Below are positions 1-7,530 of a stretch of DNA of 64,000 nucleotides, one piece after another. The position numbers and the translations under genes are program-made. The notes below the pieces were generated by a model. That model was not told the origin of the DNA, searched no databases, and saw only the letters and a list, made by a program, of their open reading frames with translations. How positions within the stretch are numbered: the stretch's first letter is position 1; every line of letters begins with the position of its first letter. The stretch comes from Christiangramia flava JLT2011 (GTDB lineage: Bacteria > Bacteroidota > Bacteroidia > Flavobacteriales > Flavobacteriaceae): NCBI RefSeq assembly GCF_001951155.1, contig NZ_CP016359.1:3868001-3932000 (forward strand), read 5' to 3'.

Positions 1-1
1 A

Positions 2-9
2 TATGTTTG
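2..9 (+). promoter_or_regulatory. candidate -7 promoter element for the small exported protein
   Basis: TATGTTTG matches the Bacteroidota/Flavobacterium -7 consensus TAnnTTTG and lies 44 bases before the ATG at 54. The window begins here, so no -33 element can be examined. Confidence 0.4.
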
Positions 10-53
10 TATCAGAAAACAAAACGAATTACCAATCTTAAAAACCTATAAAG

Positions 54-200
54 ATGAAACTAAAAGCATTATTTTTCGCAGCCGCTATATTTGGAGCAAG
101 TTTTTTTGTAACTACAACTTCTAATGACGATGTTCAAAAAGATCCAATCAAAAAGCAAGCGGTCGACAAAAGGACGATCAGAGTTCCTTCTGCTGGGTAG
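54..200 (+). CDS. small exported protein (48 aa), function unknown
   Basis: An ATG-started frame of 48 codons ends with TAG at 198-200. The first 20 or so residues (MKLKALFFAAAIFGASFF) form a typical signal peptide: lysines followed by a hydrophobic run. The remainder is short, polar and charged and ends in RVPSAG. I do not recognise a characterised family. The frame overlaps the start of the next gene by 77 bases in another frame, which is unusual for an intact gene pair. A TAnnTTTG element at 2-9 could drive it. Either this is a real exported peptide translated with the membrane protein, or it is a leader peptide that couples translation to it. The clear signal-peptide composition argues against chance. 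Confidence 0.6.
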   Translation: MKLKALFFAAAIFGASFFVTTTSNDDVQKDPIKKQAVDKRTIRVPSAG

Positions 201-747
201 CATTATCGCGCTAGCAATAGCGTTTTCACCATATTTATTTTATTTATATGAGATTTTCCCAAGTACTCCTATTTGGGAAACTTCTCTTTTTACATACGAA
301 AGTCTTTACTACGAAAATGTTCTAACTGCAGCCTGGACATATCTGGGTAAAATTGTTCCTTTACTTCTACTTCTCATTTGGTTCTTCACCTGTAAACACT
401 GGTGGTATCACGTAATACTTATACCAGCGATCATGTACGGTTATCAGTTAACCGTTACAGTTTATGACGATTTCTATGGTGATTCTACTTATATTATGGA
501 CACTAATGGCCTTATATATTTAGCCCCATTCTTCATTGCCATTCTCTCAATCGTCTATCTCATCAGAATTAAAATCTTTGATCGCGTATACGGTTTAGAT
601 CTTTCTGAATTAGATGAAACCGAAGTTTCCGTATTCTCTTCAGTGTCAGATAAAGATAGAAAAGAAATTAGAGAATTTGAGGACCTCGAGGAAGAATACC
701 AGGATGCTTCCAATATGATTCTGGAAGATTACTACCGTAAACTCTAA
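124..747 (+). CDS. conserved flavobacterial integral membrane protein, function unknown
   Basis: This 207-residue protein has a basic N-terminus (KKIQSKSKRSTKGR) and about four membrane segments (roughly residues 23-42, 70-88, 92-112 and 130-150). An acidic cytoplasmic tail of about 55 residues follows, rich in Glu and Asp and ending in DYYRKL. Two start codons are possible, ATG at 124 and ATG at 130; both lie inside the preceding small gene, and no later in-frame start precedes the first membrane segment. I see no enzymatic motif. The positive-inside pattern suggests a cytoplasmic N-terminus and C-terminus. Function cannot be assigned. Confidence 0.8.
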   Translation: MTMFKKIQSKSKRSTKGRSEFLLLGSIIALAIAFSPYLFYLYEIFPSTPIWETSLFTYESLYYENVLTAAWTYLGKIVPLLLLLIWFFTCKHWWYHVILIPAIMYGYQLTVTVYDDFYGDSTYIMDTNGLIYLAPFFIAILSIVYLIRIKIFDRVYGLDLSELDETEVSVFSSVSDKDRKEIREFEDLEEEYQDASNMILEDYYRKL

Positions 748-802
748 TTTTTTCGCTTTATTTTCATAATAATTGTATTTTAACTGCTTTAAGCAGTTAG
801 AT

Positions 803-2002
803 ATGGCTAAGCAGATTTCCCCCTTTACTAAAGAACAATTGATTCCACAGGAAGAGACCCTGGAAATCTATAAAAGTAAAGGCCAGCTGTTCATTGGTAT
901 TCCCAAAGAAACCTCTTACCAGGAAAAACGAATTTGTTTAAGCCCAGACGCTGTTGCCGCCATCACTGCGCACGGTCACCGAGTGCTAATAGAATCTGAA
1001 GCCGGAAAATGGGCTCGTTTCAGCGATAAAGATTATTCTGATGCTGGTGCTGAGATCACTAAAGACACCAAAAAAGTATTTTCTTGCCCTATCATCTTAA
1101 AAATTGAACCGCCTTCGCTGGAAGAGCTGGAGTACGTTAATCCTCAAACTATTCTGATATCCGCTCTACAGATCAAAACCCAGCGCAAGGAATATTTTCA
1201 GAAACTTGCCACTAAAAGAATTACTGCTTTGGGATTTGAATTTATTCGGGATGAAGACGGAAGTTATCCTATTGTTCGGGCTTTAAGTGAAATTGCCGGA
1301 ACCGCTTCGGTTTTGATTGCTTCCGAAATCATGAGCAATCATGCAGAAGGTAACGGATTAATGTTTGGGAATATCAGCGGGGTCCCTCCTATTGAGGTGG
1401 TCATTCTCGGCGCCGGGACCGTTGGAGAATTTGCTGCTCGCTCCGCTTTAGGCCTCGGCGCGAGCATAAAGGTTTTTGATAGTTCTCTTACAAAACTTCG
1501 GAACATTCAGTCTGCTATCGGGCAAAAATTCTATACCAGCACCATTCAACCCAAAAATTTACTGAAAGCCTTGAAACGCTGTGATGCTGTTATTGGCGCA
1601 GTTCGAGGTAAAGATCGCTCTCCAGTTCTGATCACGGAGGATATGATCCGGACCATGAAACGGGGTGCCGTGGTCATTGACGTGAGCATCGACATGGGCG
1701 GTTGCGTGGAAACCAGCGAAGTGACTTCGCATGACAAACCAATTTTCACCAAGCACAATGTGATCCACTACGGTGTTCCAAATATCCCATCACGATATGC
1801 GCGTACCTCTTCCCTCTCGATTAGCAACATTTTCACACCTTACCTTTTGCATATCGCTGAAGAAGGCGGCCTGGAAAACACGCTGAGATTTGATCGTGGT
1901 TTACGGAATGGTTTGTATTTTTACCACGGAATTTTAACCAATAAGTCAATTGCAGACTGGTTCAATCTTTCCTATCGCGATATAAACCTTTTGATATTTT
2001 AA
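803..2002 (+). CDS. ald: alanine dehydrogenase family protein (AlaDH/PNT), atypical active site
   Basis: This 399-residue protein aligns along its length with alanine dehydrogenase: the N-terminal motif IGIPKE with a conserved Arg in EKRICLSP, a Rossmann fold with GAGTVG, and VIDVSIDMGGC carrying the aspartate of the active-site loop. AlaDH interconverts L-alanine and pyruvate plus ammonia using NAD. Compared with the Mycobacterium tuberculosis enzyme, Lys75 corresponds to Glu102 here (ILKIEPP instead of LLKVKEP) and His96 corresponds to Leu122 (ISALQ instead of TFLHL). It may therefore not be a true alanine dehydrogenase. It carries about 25 extra N-terminal residues. The frame could be extended to a TTG at 773, but ATG at 803 is the natural start. 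The next gene begins one base after the stop. Confidence 0.85.
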   Translation: MAKQISPFTKEQLIPQEETLEIYKSKGQLFIGIPKETSYQEKRICLSPDAVAAITAHGHRVLIESEAGKWARFSDKDYSDAGAEITKDTKKVFSCPIILKIEPPSLEELEYVNPQTILISALQIKTQRKEYFQKLATKRITALGFEFIRDEDGSYPIVRALSEIAGTASVLIASEIMSNHAEGNGLMFGNISGVPPIEVVILGAGTVGEFAARSALGLGASIKVFDSSLTKLRNIQSAIGQKFYTSTIQPKNLLKALKRCDAVIGAVRGKDRSPVLITEDMIRTMKRGAVVIDVSIDMGGCVETSEVTSHDKPIFTKHNVIHYGVPNIPSRYARTSSLSISNIFTPYLLHIAEEGGLENTLRFDRGLRNGLYFYHGILTNKSIADWFNLSYRDINLLIF

Positions 2003-2003
2003 A

Positions 2004-2375
2004 ATGACCACTTTACAAAGATTTGGATATTTCGGAGTTGGGCTCTTCTTCGGAATCATCATCCTGATATTTTTTCTCGGCGGAAAAAGAGCATCCTGCG
2101 ATTACGGTCCAAATGCACGTGTCCTTGCTGAAATTGAATCTAAAACCAGGCTGTATTCTGAAAATTCAGAAAAATTTATGCAGGAACATAAAATTGATAC
2201 TGCAGTGATTTCAGGAATACTGAATGCCGGGAAAGTGAATTTTGACCGAAGCGACGTGCACGCTACCCCTTGTAATCAATATTATATTTCAGGTTCAGCA
2301 AAAGACACTATTGTAGAGCTGGACATTCAAAATTGTGATACCATCGCTACCATTCGGTCGATACGATTCAAATAA
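2004..2375 (+). CDS. membrane-anchored DUF4258-like protein
   Basis: This 123-residue protein has one N-terminal membrane segment (about residues 8-27, FGYFGVGLFFGIIILIFFL) and a small exported or cytoplasmic domain. The domain contains GKVNFDRSDVHATPC, which resembles DUF4258 proteins of flavobacteria; this is from memory and needs a profile search. It starts one base after the alanine-dehydrogenase-like gene, so the two are almost certainly co-transcribed. It ends at a strong terminator. No function is known. Confidence 0.75.
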   Translation: MTTLQRFGYFGVGLFFGIIILIFFLGGKRASCDYGPNARVLAEIESKTRLYSENSEKFMQEHKIDTAVISGILNAGKVNFDRSDVHATPCNQYYISGSAKDTIVELDIQNCDTIATIRSIRFK

Positions 2376-2399
2376 AAAAGCGGGATTCTCCCGCTTTTT
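2374..2399. terminator. bidirectional intrinsic terminator
   Basis: Stem GCGGGA (2380-2385), loop TTC, stem TCCCGC (2389-2394), with an A-run before and a T-run after. It serves both the plus-strand gene ending at 2375 and the minus-strand bcp ending at 2417. Confidence 0.85.
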
Positions 2400-2416
2400 C
2401 TTTTTAAACACCTCAA

Positions 2417-2869
2417 TTATTTTAAAATCTGATCGGTGTGTTCTTTGGTTTTAACCTTGGAGATCACCTCTTCAATCGTTCCATTTTCATCAATCAGAAA
2501 AGTTGTTCGATGAATCCCATCATATTCTTTTCCCATAAACTTTTTTGGACCCCAAACACCGTAGGCATTGATAACCTCCTTTTCTTCATCAGCCAGTAAC
2601 GGGTACTGAAAATCATATTTATTACGGAAATTTTGCTGTCTTTTTGCAGAGTCGGCACTTACTCCCAATACTTCATATCCGCCAGCTTTAAGCTTATCCA
2701 GATTTTCATTCAAATTGCAGGCTTCGGCCGTACAGCCAGGAGTACTGGCTTTAGGATAAAAAAACAATACAAGCTTTTTCCCTTTATAATCGCTTAGCTG
2801 AACCTCGTTCCCATCCTGATCTTTTGATTGAAAATCAGGTGCCTTGTCTCCTTCTTTCAGTGTAGTCAT
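2417..2869 (-). CDS. bcp: thioredoxin-dependent peroxiredoxin, BCP/PrxQ type
   Basis: This 150-residue peroxiredoxin reduces hydrogen and organic peroxides in the cytoplasm using thioredoxin. The motif FFYPKASTPGCTAEAC contains the peroxidatic Cys46 in PGCT and the resolving Cys51 five residues later, as in E. coli Bcp. Length and the start METTLKEG-type context (MTTLKEGDKAPDF) are typical. It is divergent from nth, with only 32 bases between the two start codons, so the promoters must be compact or overlapping. Confidence 0.93.
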   Translation of the reverse strand: MTTLKEGDKAPDFQSKDQDGNEVQLSDYKGKKLVLFFYPKASTPGCTAEACNLNENLDKLKAGGYEVLGVSADSAKRQQNFRNKYDFQYPLLADEEKEVINAYGVWGPKKFMGKEYDGIHRTTFLIDENGTIEEVISKVKTKEHTDQILK

Positions 2870-2876
2870 AATTCAT

Positions 2877-2884
2877 TATTTTTG
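2877..2884 (+). promoter_or_regulatory. candidate -7 promoter element for nth
   Basis: TATTTTTG matches TAnnTTTG and ends 17 bases before the nth ATG, implying a leader of roughly ten bases. No TTG lies at the preferred 17-23 base spacing upstream. Confidence 0.5.
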
Positions 2885-2901
2885 CCCTAAAATAAGGCTT
2901 T

Positions 2902-3561
2902 ATGACAAAAAAGGAAAAAGTTCAGTTCATTATTGATACGCTTGAAAATATCTATCCGGAAATTCCTATTCCGCTAGACCATAAAGATCCTTACACTTTG
3001 TTGATAGCCGTTTTACTTTCGGCTCAGAGTACCGATGTGAAAGTAAACCAGATCACTCCGGAACTTTTCCGTATTGCTGATAATCCTTATAAAATGGTTC
3101 AGTTAAGCGTGGAAGAGATCAGGGACATCATCAAACCGGTGGGGCTTTCTCCCATGAAATCCAAAGGCATTCATGGTTTATCACAAATTCTTATTGAAAA
3201 ATATAACGGAGAGGTTCCTGCCAGTTTTGAAGCTCTGGAAGAACTTCCTGCCGTTGGTCACAAAACTGCCAGCGTAGTCATGGCACAGGCTTTCAATATT
3301 CCGGCATTTCCCGTTGATACCCATATTCACCGTCTTATGTATCGCTGGAATCTAAGCAATGGGAAAAGTGTTGCTCAAACTGAAAAAGATGCGAAACGCT
3401 TATTTCCCAAAGACCTTTGGAACAAACTACATTTACAGATAATTTGGTACGGAAGACAATATTCTCCCGCCCGTGGCTGGGATCTGGAAAAAGATGTGAT
3501 CACTAAAACGGTAGGAAGAAAAACCGTTATTCAGGAATATGACAAAAAGAAGAAAAAATAA
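2902..3561 (+). CDS. nth: endonuclease III family DNA glycosylase/AP lyase without iron-sulfur ligands
   Basis: This 219-residue base-excision-repair glycosylase removes oxidised pyrimidines and cleaves abasic sites. The helix-hairpin-helix ELPAVGHKTAS carries the Schiff-base lysine Lys121, and PVDTH carries the catalytic aspartate Asp139. E. coli Nth ends with four cysteines that bind a [4Fe-4S] cluster. Here the corresponding C-terminus (QYSPARGWDLEKD) has none, and the whole protein contains no cysteine at all. The tail is lysine-rich. The gene ends at its own terminator. Confidence 0.92.
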   Translation: MTKKEKVQFIIDTLENIYPEIPIPLDHKDPYTLLIAVLLSAQSTDVKVNQITPELFRIADNPYKMVQLSVEEIRDIIKPVGLSPMKSKGIHGLSQILIEKYNGEVPASFEALEELPAVGHKTASVVMAQAFNIPAFPVDTHIHRLMYRWNLSNGKSVAQTEKDAKRLFPKDLWNKLHLQIIWYGRQYSPARGWDLEKDVITKTVGRKTVIQEYDKKKKK

Positions 3562-3596
3562 AAAAAGACCCGTAGGCTAATAATACAGGTCTTTTT
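3562..3596. terminator. intrinsic terminator after nth
   Basis: AAAAAGACC (3562-3570) pairs with GGTCTTTTT (3588-3596) around a 17-base loop. A and T runs on the two sides make it usable in both directions, so it can also end the sigma-factor transcript coming from the right. Confidence 0.75.
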
Positions 3597-3600
3597 ATTG

Positions 3601-3753
3601 TTAATTCAAGAGCATTTCAAACTGCATCTTCTTGTGTTCCGTAATTCTCAGAGCCTTTGAATAATTCAAAAGAAACTCGATCGTCTCTTTTTTTGGTTGT
3701 GAGTGAAAAGAGGTTTCTTCTTTGGAAGATTTTTTAAAGTAAAGTTTTGCCAT
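3601..3753 (-). CDS. small basic protein (50 aa) downstream of the sigma factor
   Basis: An ATG frame of 50 codons starts 60 bases after the stop of the sigma-factor gene on the same strand and ends at the terminator at 3562-3596. The product begins MAKLYFKKSSKEETSF and has a predicted amphipathic helix (EFLLNYSKALRITEH). Composition is basic and it has no signal peptide. I recall similar short proteins in other flavobacteria but no function. The position between gene and terminator supports a real gene co-transcribed with the sigma factor. It might be an associated regulator, which is inference only. Confidence 0.65.
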   Translation of the reverse strand: MAKLYFKKSSKEETSFHSQPKKETIEFLLNYSKALRITEHKKMQFEMLLN

Positions 3754-3813
3754 CTGCTAATTTTTATTGTTGGGTTTATAGAATAACGCAACAGGATGGC
3801 CAATATTGTCAGA

Positions 3814-4398
3814 TTAATTTGTTAAAATCAAATTTCTTTTCTCAATGATCTTCCGAAGGTTGATCAGTGCATATCTCATACGTCCTAAAGCCGTATTGAT
3901 ACTCACATCGGTCCTTTCAGCAATTTCCTTAAAACTCATGTCTTTGTAGATACGCATGGTCAGCACTTCGAGTTGATCTGCTGGCAGTTCCTTGATCAGT
4001 TCCTGTACATCGCTCTCGATCTGGTCTTTGATCAGTTGTCTTTCCGCATTCAGATCATCATCGCTCAACACCGAGAAAATATTGAAATCCCCACTGTTAT
4101 CAAACTTGGGCATTCTTTTGTTCTTTCTGAAATGATCGATGACCAGGTTATGAGCAATGCGCATCACCCAGGGTAAAAATTTCCCTTCCTCATTATATTT
4201 GCCACGTTTCAGCGTGCGAATGACCTTGATGAAGGTATCCTGAAAAATATCTTCGGCGATATCTTTATCGAAAACTTTGGAAAAAATAAAGCTGTAAATA
4301 CGATGTTGGTGACGGTTAATAAGGGCGGCCAGTGCATTCTCATCTCCGTGGATATATTGCGAGACAAGAAAAGAGTCAGAGATCTTCGTGTTATCCAT
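3814..4398 (-). CDS. RNA polymerase sigma factor, sigma-70 (ECF) family
   Basis: This 194-residue protein has sigma region 2 (about residues 20-95, with AEDIFQDTFIKVI and LPWVMRIAHNLVIDHFRK) and region 4 (about residues 130-185, with the helix-turn-helix MSFKEIAERTDVSINTALGR). There is no region 1.1 or 3, so it is of extracytoplasmic-function type. A linker of about 35 residues separates the two regions. No anti-sigma gene is adjacent; a 50-residue protein follows instead. The ATG is preceded by a leader of about 100 bases that can fold into a long hairpin ending two bases before the start codon. A promoter candidate lies at 4507-4514. Confidence 0.93.
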   Translation of the reverse strand: MDNTKISDSFLVSQYIHGDENALAALINRHQHRIYSFIFSKVFDKDIAEDIFQDTFIKVIRTLKRGKYNEEGKFLPWVMRIAHNLVIDHFRKNKRMPKFDNSGDFNIFSVLSDDDLNAERQLIKDQIESDVQELIKELPADQLEVLTMRIYKDMSFKEIAERTDVSINTALGRMRYALINLRKIIEKRNLILTN

Positions 4399-4399
4399 A

Positions 4400-4470
4400 A
4401 CAGTTACTTTAAAAATCAGGAAATAGCTTTCCTGCGGGTTTAGGTTATTTAGTTTTTAAAAAGTAACTGT
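4400..4470 (-). promoter_or_regulatory. structured 5' leader of the sigma-factor mRNA
   Basis: ACAGTTACTTT (4400-4410) and AAAGTAACTGT (4460-4470) form an 11-bp perfect inverted repeat. AAAAA (4411-4415) and TTTTT (4453-4457) extend it past a two-base bulge. Inside is a second perfect hairpin, CAGGAAA/TTTCCTG (4417-4423 and 4428-4434, four-base loop). In the minus-strand mRNA the 3' arm ends one or two bases before the ATG at 4398, so folding would place the start codon at the foot of the stem. Confidence 0.6.
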
Positions 4471-4506
4471 GCTTTATAGGCGCTGCGGATTTTCGGTTAA
4501 GTGTTC

Positions 4507-4538
4507 CAAATATAGCAAAGTAAAATCTAGAAATACAA
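4507..4538 (-). promoter_or_regulatory. promoter of the sigma-factor gene
   Basis: Read on the minus strand, TATATTTG (4514-4507) is a -7 element and TTG (4538-4536) a -33 element, separated by 21 bases, within the 17-23 base range of Flavobacterium promoters. It implies a leader of about 100 bases that contains the hairpin at 4400-4470. Confidence 0.6.
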
Positions 4539-4604
4539 ATAAAACCTTAATTATTTAACATTTCAATAAGTTTTTCTCTCCTTTCTTTCCTGTCTCATAT
4601 TGAG

Positions 4605-4612
4605 TAACTTTG
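4605..4612 (+). promoter_or_regulatory. candidate -7 promoter element for uvrA
   Basis: TAACTTTG matches TAnnTTTG and is 22 bases before the uvrA ATG. No TTG occurs at the standard upstream distance. No LexA-like palindrome was recognised nearby. Confidence 0.55.
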
Positions 4613-4634
4613 CGCTTTTAGCAGAAAGCAGAAC

Positions 4635-7421
4635 ATGACAGTAGACGTAAAGAATGTAGACCCCAAAAAGAATATCATCATTAAAGGTGCCAAGCTGCAC
4701 AATCTTAAAAATATCAATGCGATCATTCCACGAAATAAATTGGTGGTGATTACCGGCCTTTCAGGTTCTGGAAAATCAAGCCTGGCTTTTGATACGCTTT
4801 ATGCGGAAGGTCAGCGCCGCTATGTGGAAAGTCTGAGCTCGTATGCAAGGCAATTTTTGGGACGACTGGATAAGCCGAAGGTGGATTACATCAAGGGAAT
4901 AGCTCCCGCGATCGCTATCGAGCAAAAGGTAAATTCCACGAACCCGCGATCTACCGTGGGAACTTCTACCGAAATTTATGACTATCTCAAATTGCTTTTT
5001 GCCAGGATTGGCAGGACCTACTCTCCTATTTCAGGAAATGAGGTAAAAAAAGACACGGTTACCGATGTGGTGGAATACGTAAGAACTTTTCCCGAGCGTG
5101 AGAAAATGCTGCTGCTGGCTCCTATTCATGTGGAAGAAGGTAGGTCGTTAAAGAAAAAGATCGAGATACTCGCCAAACAGGGCTATAGCCGGGTGAAAGT
5201 TAAAGAGGAGGTACTTCGAATAGATGAGGCCGATCTGGAACACGCTGATCCTGAAAATACCTTCCTGGTAGTCGACCGGATTGTAAAAAAAGATGAAGAA
5301 GATTTTTATAACCGTTTGGCTGATGCCGTGGAAGCCGCATTCTTTGAAGGAAAAGGCGAACTTTTCATTGAAAGATTAGCCGATTCTTCTAAAAGGCATT
5401 TCAGCAATAAGTTTGAGCTGGACGGGATGAGCTTCATAGAGCCAAATGTTCACCTATTCAGTTTTAATAATCCCTATGGAGCCTGCCCGCGATGCGAGGG
5501 TTATGGCGATGTGATCGGGATTGATGAAGACCTGGTTATTCCAAATACCGGACTCTCAATCTATGAAAATGCTATTTTTCCCTGGCGCGGTGATAGTATG
5601 AGCTGGTATCGTGATCAACTGGTTAAAAATTCGCATAAATTCGACTTCCCCATTCACAAACCCTGGTTTGAGTTGACCGATGCACAGAAGGATCTGGTAT
5701 GGAACGGGAATGAATATTTTGAAGGAATCACTGAATTCTTCGAATTCCTGGAAAGCAAAGCCTATAAGATCCAAAATCGCGTCATGCTTTCGAGGTATCG
5801 CGGAAAGACTCGCTGTTCGGTTTGTAAAGGAAAAAGACTTCGGCCGGAAGCACAATATGTAAAGATCAATGGTGCCAGTATTACTGATCTTGTAGAAAAG
5901 CCACTAGATAAAGTTCGGGCATTTTTCAGTGAACTGGAATTGAACGAACATGACACCAAAATTGCAAAACGTTTGCTTACAGAAATCAGGAACCGATTGG
6001 AATTTTTATCCAATGTTGGCCTTGATTACCTTACCTTAAATCGAAAATCAAATACGCTTTCAGGAGGAGAATCGCAACGTATCAATCTGGCAACTTCACT
6101 GGGAAGCAGCCTTGTTGGTTCCATGTATATTCTGGATGAACCTTCCATCGGGCTGCATCCGCGAGATTCGGAAAGACTGATTGGTGTCTTACAGCATCTT
6201 CGCGATCTCGGAAATACGGTAGTGGTGGTGGAGCATGATGAGGAAATCATGAATGCTGCAGATGAAATTATTGATATTGGCCCGGAAGCGGGAACCAATG
6301 GTGGAGATGTGGTGGCGACCGGAACACTCCAGGAAATCTTAAAATCTGATTCTCTTACGGCCGGTTACCTGAACGGAAAACTACAAATTGAAGTTCCAGA
6401 GAAAAGACGCCAGAGCAAAAATCAGATTAAAATCCTGGGAGCTCGCGAAAACAATCTGAAAAATATCGATGTTGAAATTCCATTAGGGGTTTTTACCGCG
6501 ATCACCGGAGTCTCAGGCAGCGGAAAGAGTACGCTGGTCAAAAAAATTCTTTACCCCGCTATTCAGAAGGAATTGGGAGGTTATGGAGAAAAAGCCGGGC
6601 AGTTCTCCGGTATCGAAGGAAACTTCAAGAACCTTGGAACAGTAGAGTTCGTGGACCAGAATCCAATTGGCCGTTCGTCTCGTTCCAACCCGGTGACCTA
6701 CATTAAGGCCTATGACGATATCAGGAATCTTTTCGCAGATCAGCGCCTGGCTAAACTGAGAGGTTTTAAGGCAAAGCATTTTTCTTTCAATGTGGACGGC
6801 GGAAGGTGTGAAACCTGTAAAGGCGAAGGGGAAGTGACGATCGAAATGCAGTTCATGGCAGACGTGCACCTGGAATGCGAGACCTGCAACGGAAAGCGTT
6901 TCAAAAAGGAAGTTTTAGAAGTTACTTTCCATGATAAGAACATCGACGATATATTAAATATGACCATTGATGACGCCACGCAGTTTTTTGAAGATCACGA
7001 CCAGAAGAAAATTGTAAAAAAACTGAAACCTTTGAAAGATGTAGGGCTTGGGTATGTGCAATTGGGTCAAAGTTCTTCGACCCTTTCCGGGGGTGAAGCG
7101 CAAAGGATCAAACTGGCTTCCTTCCTGGTGAAAGGTACCACTAAAGAAAAAGCACTGTTCATTTTTGACGAACCAACCACAGGATTGCATTTTCACGACA
7201 TCAAAAAACTGCTGAAATCTTTCAACGCGCTGATCGCTAAAGGTCATAGTGTGATCGTCATCGAACATAATATGGATTTGGTGAAATGTGCCGATTACGT
7301 GATCGATCTTGGGCCTGAAGGCGGCGAGAAGGGCGGTTACCTGGTGGCGGAAGGTACCCCTGAAGAAATCGTCAAAAATAAAAAATCATATACGGCAACT
7401 TACTTAAAACCAAAACTTTAA
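4635..7421 (+). CDS. uvrA: UvrABC excinuclease subunit A
   Basis: This 928-residue ABC-type ATPase finds bulky DNA lesions in nucleotide excision repair and loads UvrB. It has two nucleotide-binding domains: Walker A at residues 41-49 (GLSGSGKSS) and near 625 (GVSGSGKST), with signature motifs LSGGESQR (about 475) and LSGGEAQR (about 816). The UvrB-binding region (about residues 130-245) is present. Zinc finger 2 is intact (CETCKGEGE to CETCNGKRF). Zinc finger 1 is incomplete: Cys284 and Cys287 remain, but the CPxC pair expected near residue 260 is replaced by KFELDG. Flavobacteria often carry more than one UvrA; this may be such a paralogue. It is a single-gene transcript, divergent from the sigma factor. 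Confidence 0.93.
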   Translation: MTVDVKNVDPKKNIIIKGAKLHNLKNINAIIPRNKLVVITGLSGSGKSSLAFDTLYAEGQRRYVESLSSYARQFLGRLDKPKVDYIKGIAPAIAIEQKVNSTNPRSTVGTSTEIYDYLKLLFARIGRTYSPISGNEVKKDTVTDVVEYVRTFPEREKMLLLAPIHVEEGRSLKKKIEILAKQGYSRVKVKEEVLRIDEADLEHADPENTFLVVDRIVKKDEEDFYNRLADAVEAAFFEGKGELFIERLADSSKRHFSNKFELDGMSFIEPNVHLFSFNNPYGACPRCEGYGDVIGIDEDLVIPNTGLSIYENAIFPWRGDSMSWYRDQLVKNSHKFDFPIHKPWFELTDAQKDLVWNGNEYFEGITEFFEFLESKAYKIQNRVMLSRYRGKTRCSVCKGKRLRPEAQYVKINGASITDLVEKPLDKVRAFFSELELNEHDTKIAKRLLTEIRNRLEFLSNVGLDYLTLNRKSNTLSGGESQRINLATSLGSSLVGSMYILDEPSIGLHPRDSERLIGVLQHLRDLGNTVVVVEHDEEIMNAADEIIDIGPEAGTNGGDVVATGTLQEILKSDSLTAGYLNGKLQIEVPEKRRQSKNQIKILGARENNLKNIDVEIPLGVFTAITGVSGSGKSTLVKKILYPAIQKELGGYGEKAGQFSGIEGNFKNLGTVEFVDQNPIGRSSRSNPVTYIKAYDDIRNLFADQRLAKLRGFKAKHFSFNVDGGRCETCKGEGEVTIEMQFMADVHLECETCNGKRFKKEVLEVTFHDKNIDDILNMTIDDATQFFEDHDQKKIVKKLKPLKDVGLGYVQLGQSSSTLSGGEAQRIKLASFLVKGTTKEKALFIFDEPTTGLHFHDIKKLLKSFNALIAKGHSVIVIEHNMDLVKCADYVIDLGPEGGEKGGYLVAEGTPEEIVKNKKSYTATYLKPKL

Positions 7422-7530
7422 TAAGTTTCAAAAGGTTTGAATCAGGGTGGAATCAGGAGGTTTCCAGATTTTGGCATGTGCTTTGTATTTAGAACTGTGA
7501 AAACGTTCTTAAATTTAATACGAAGTCATC

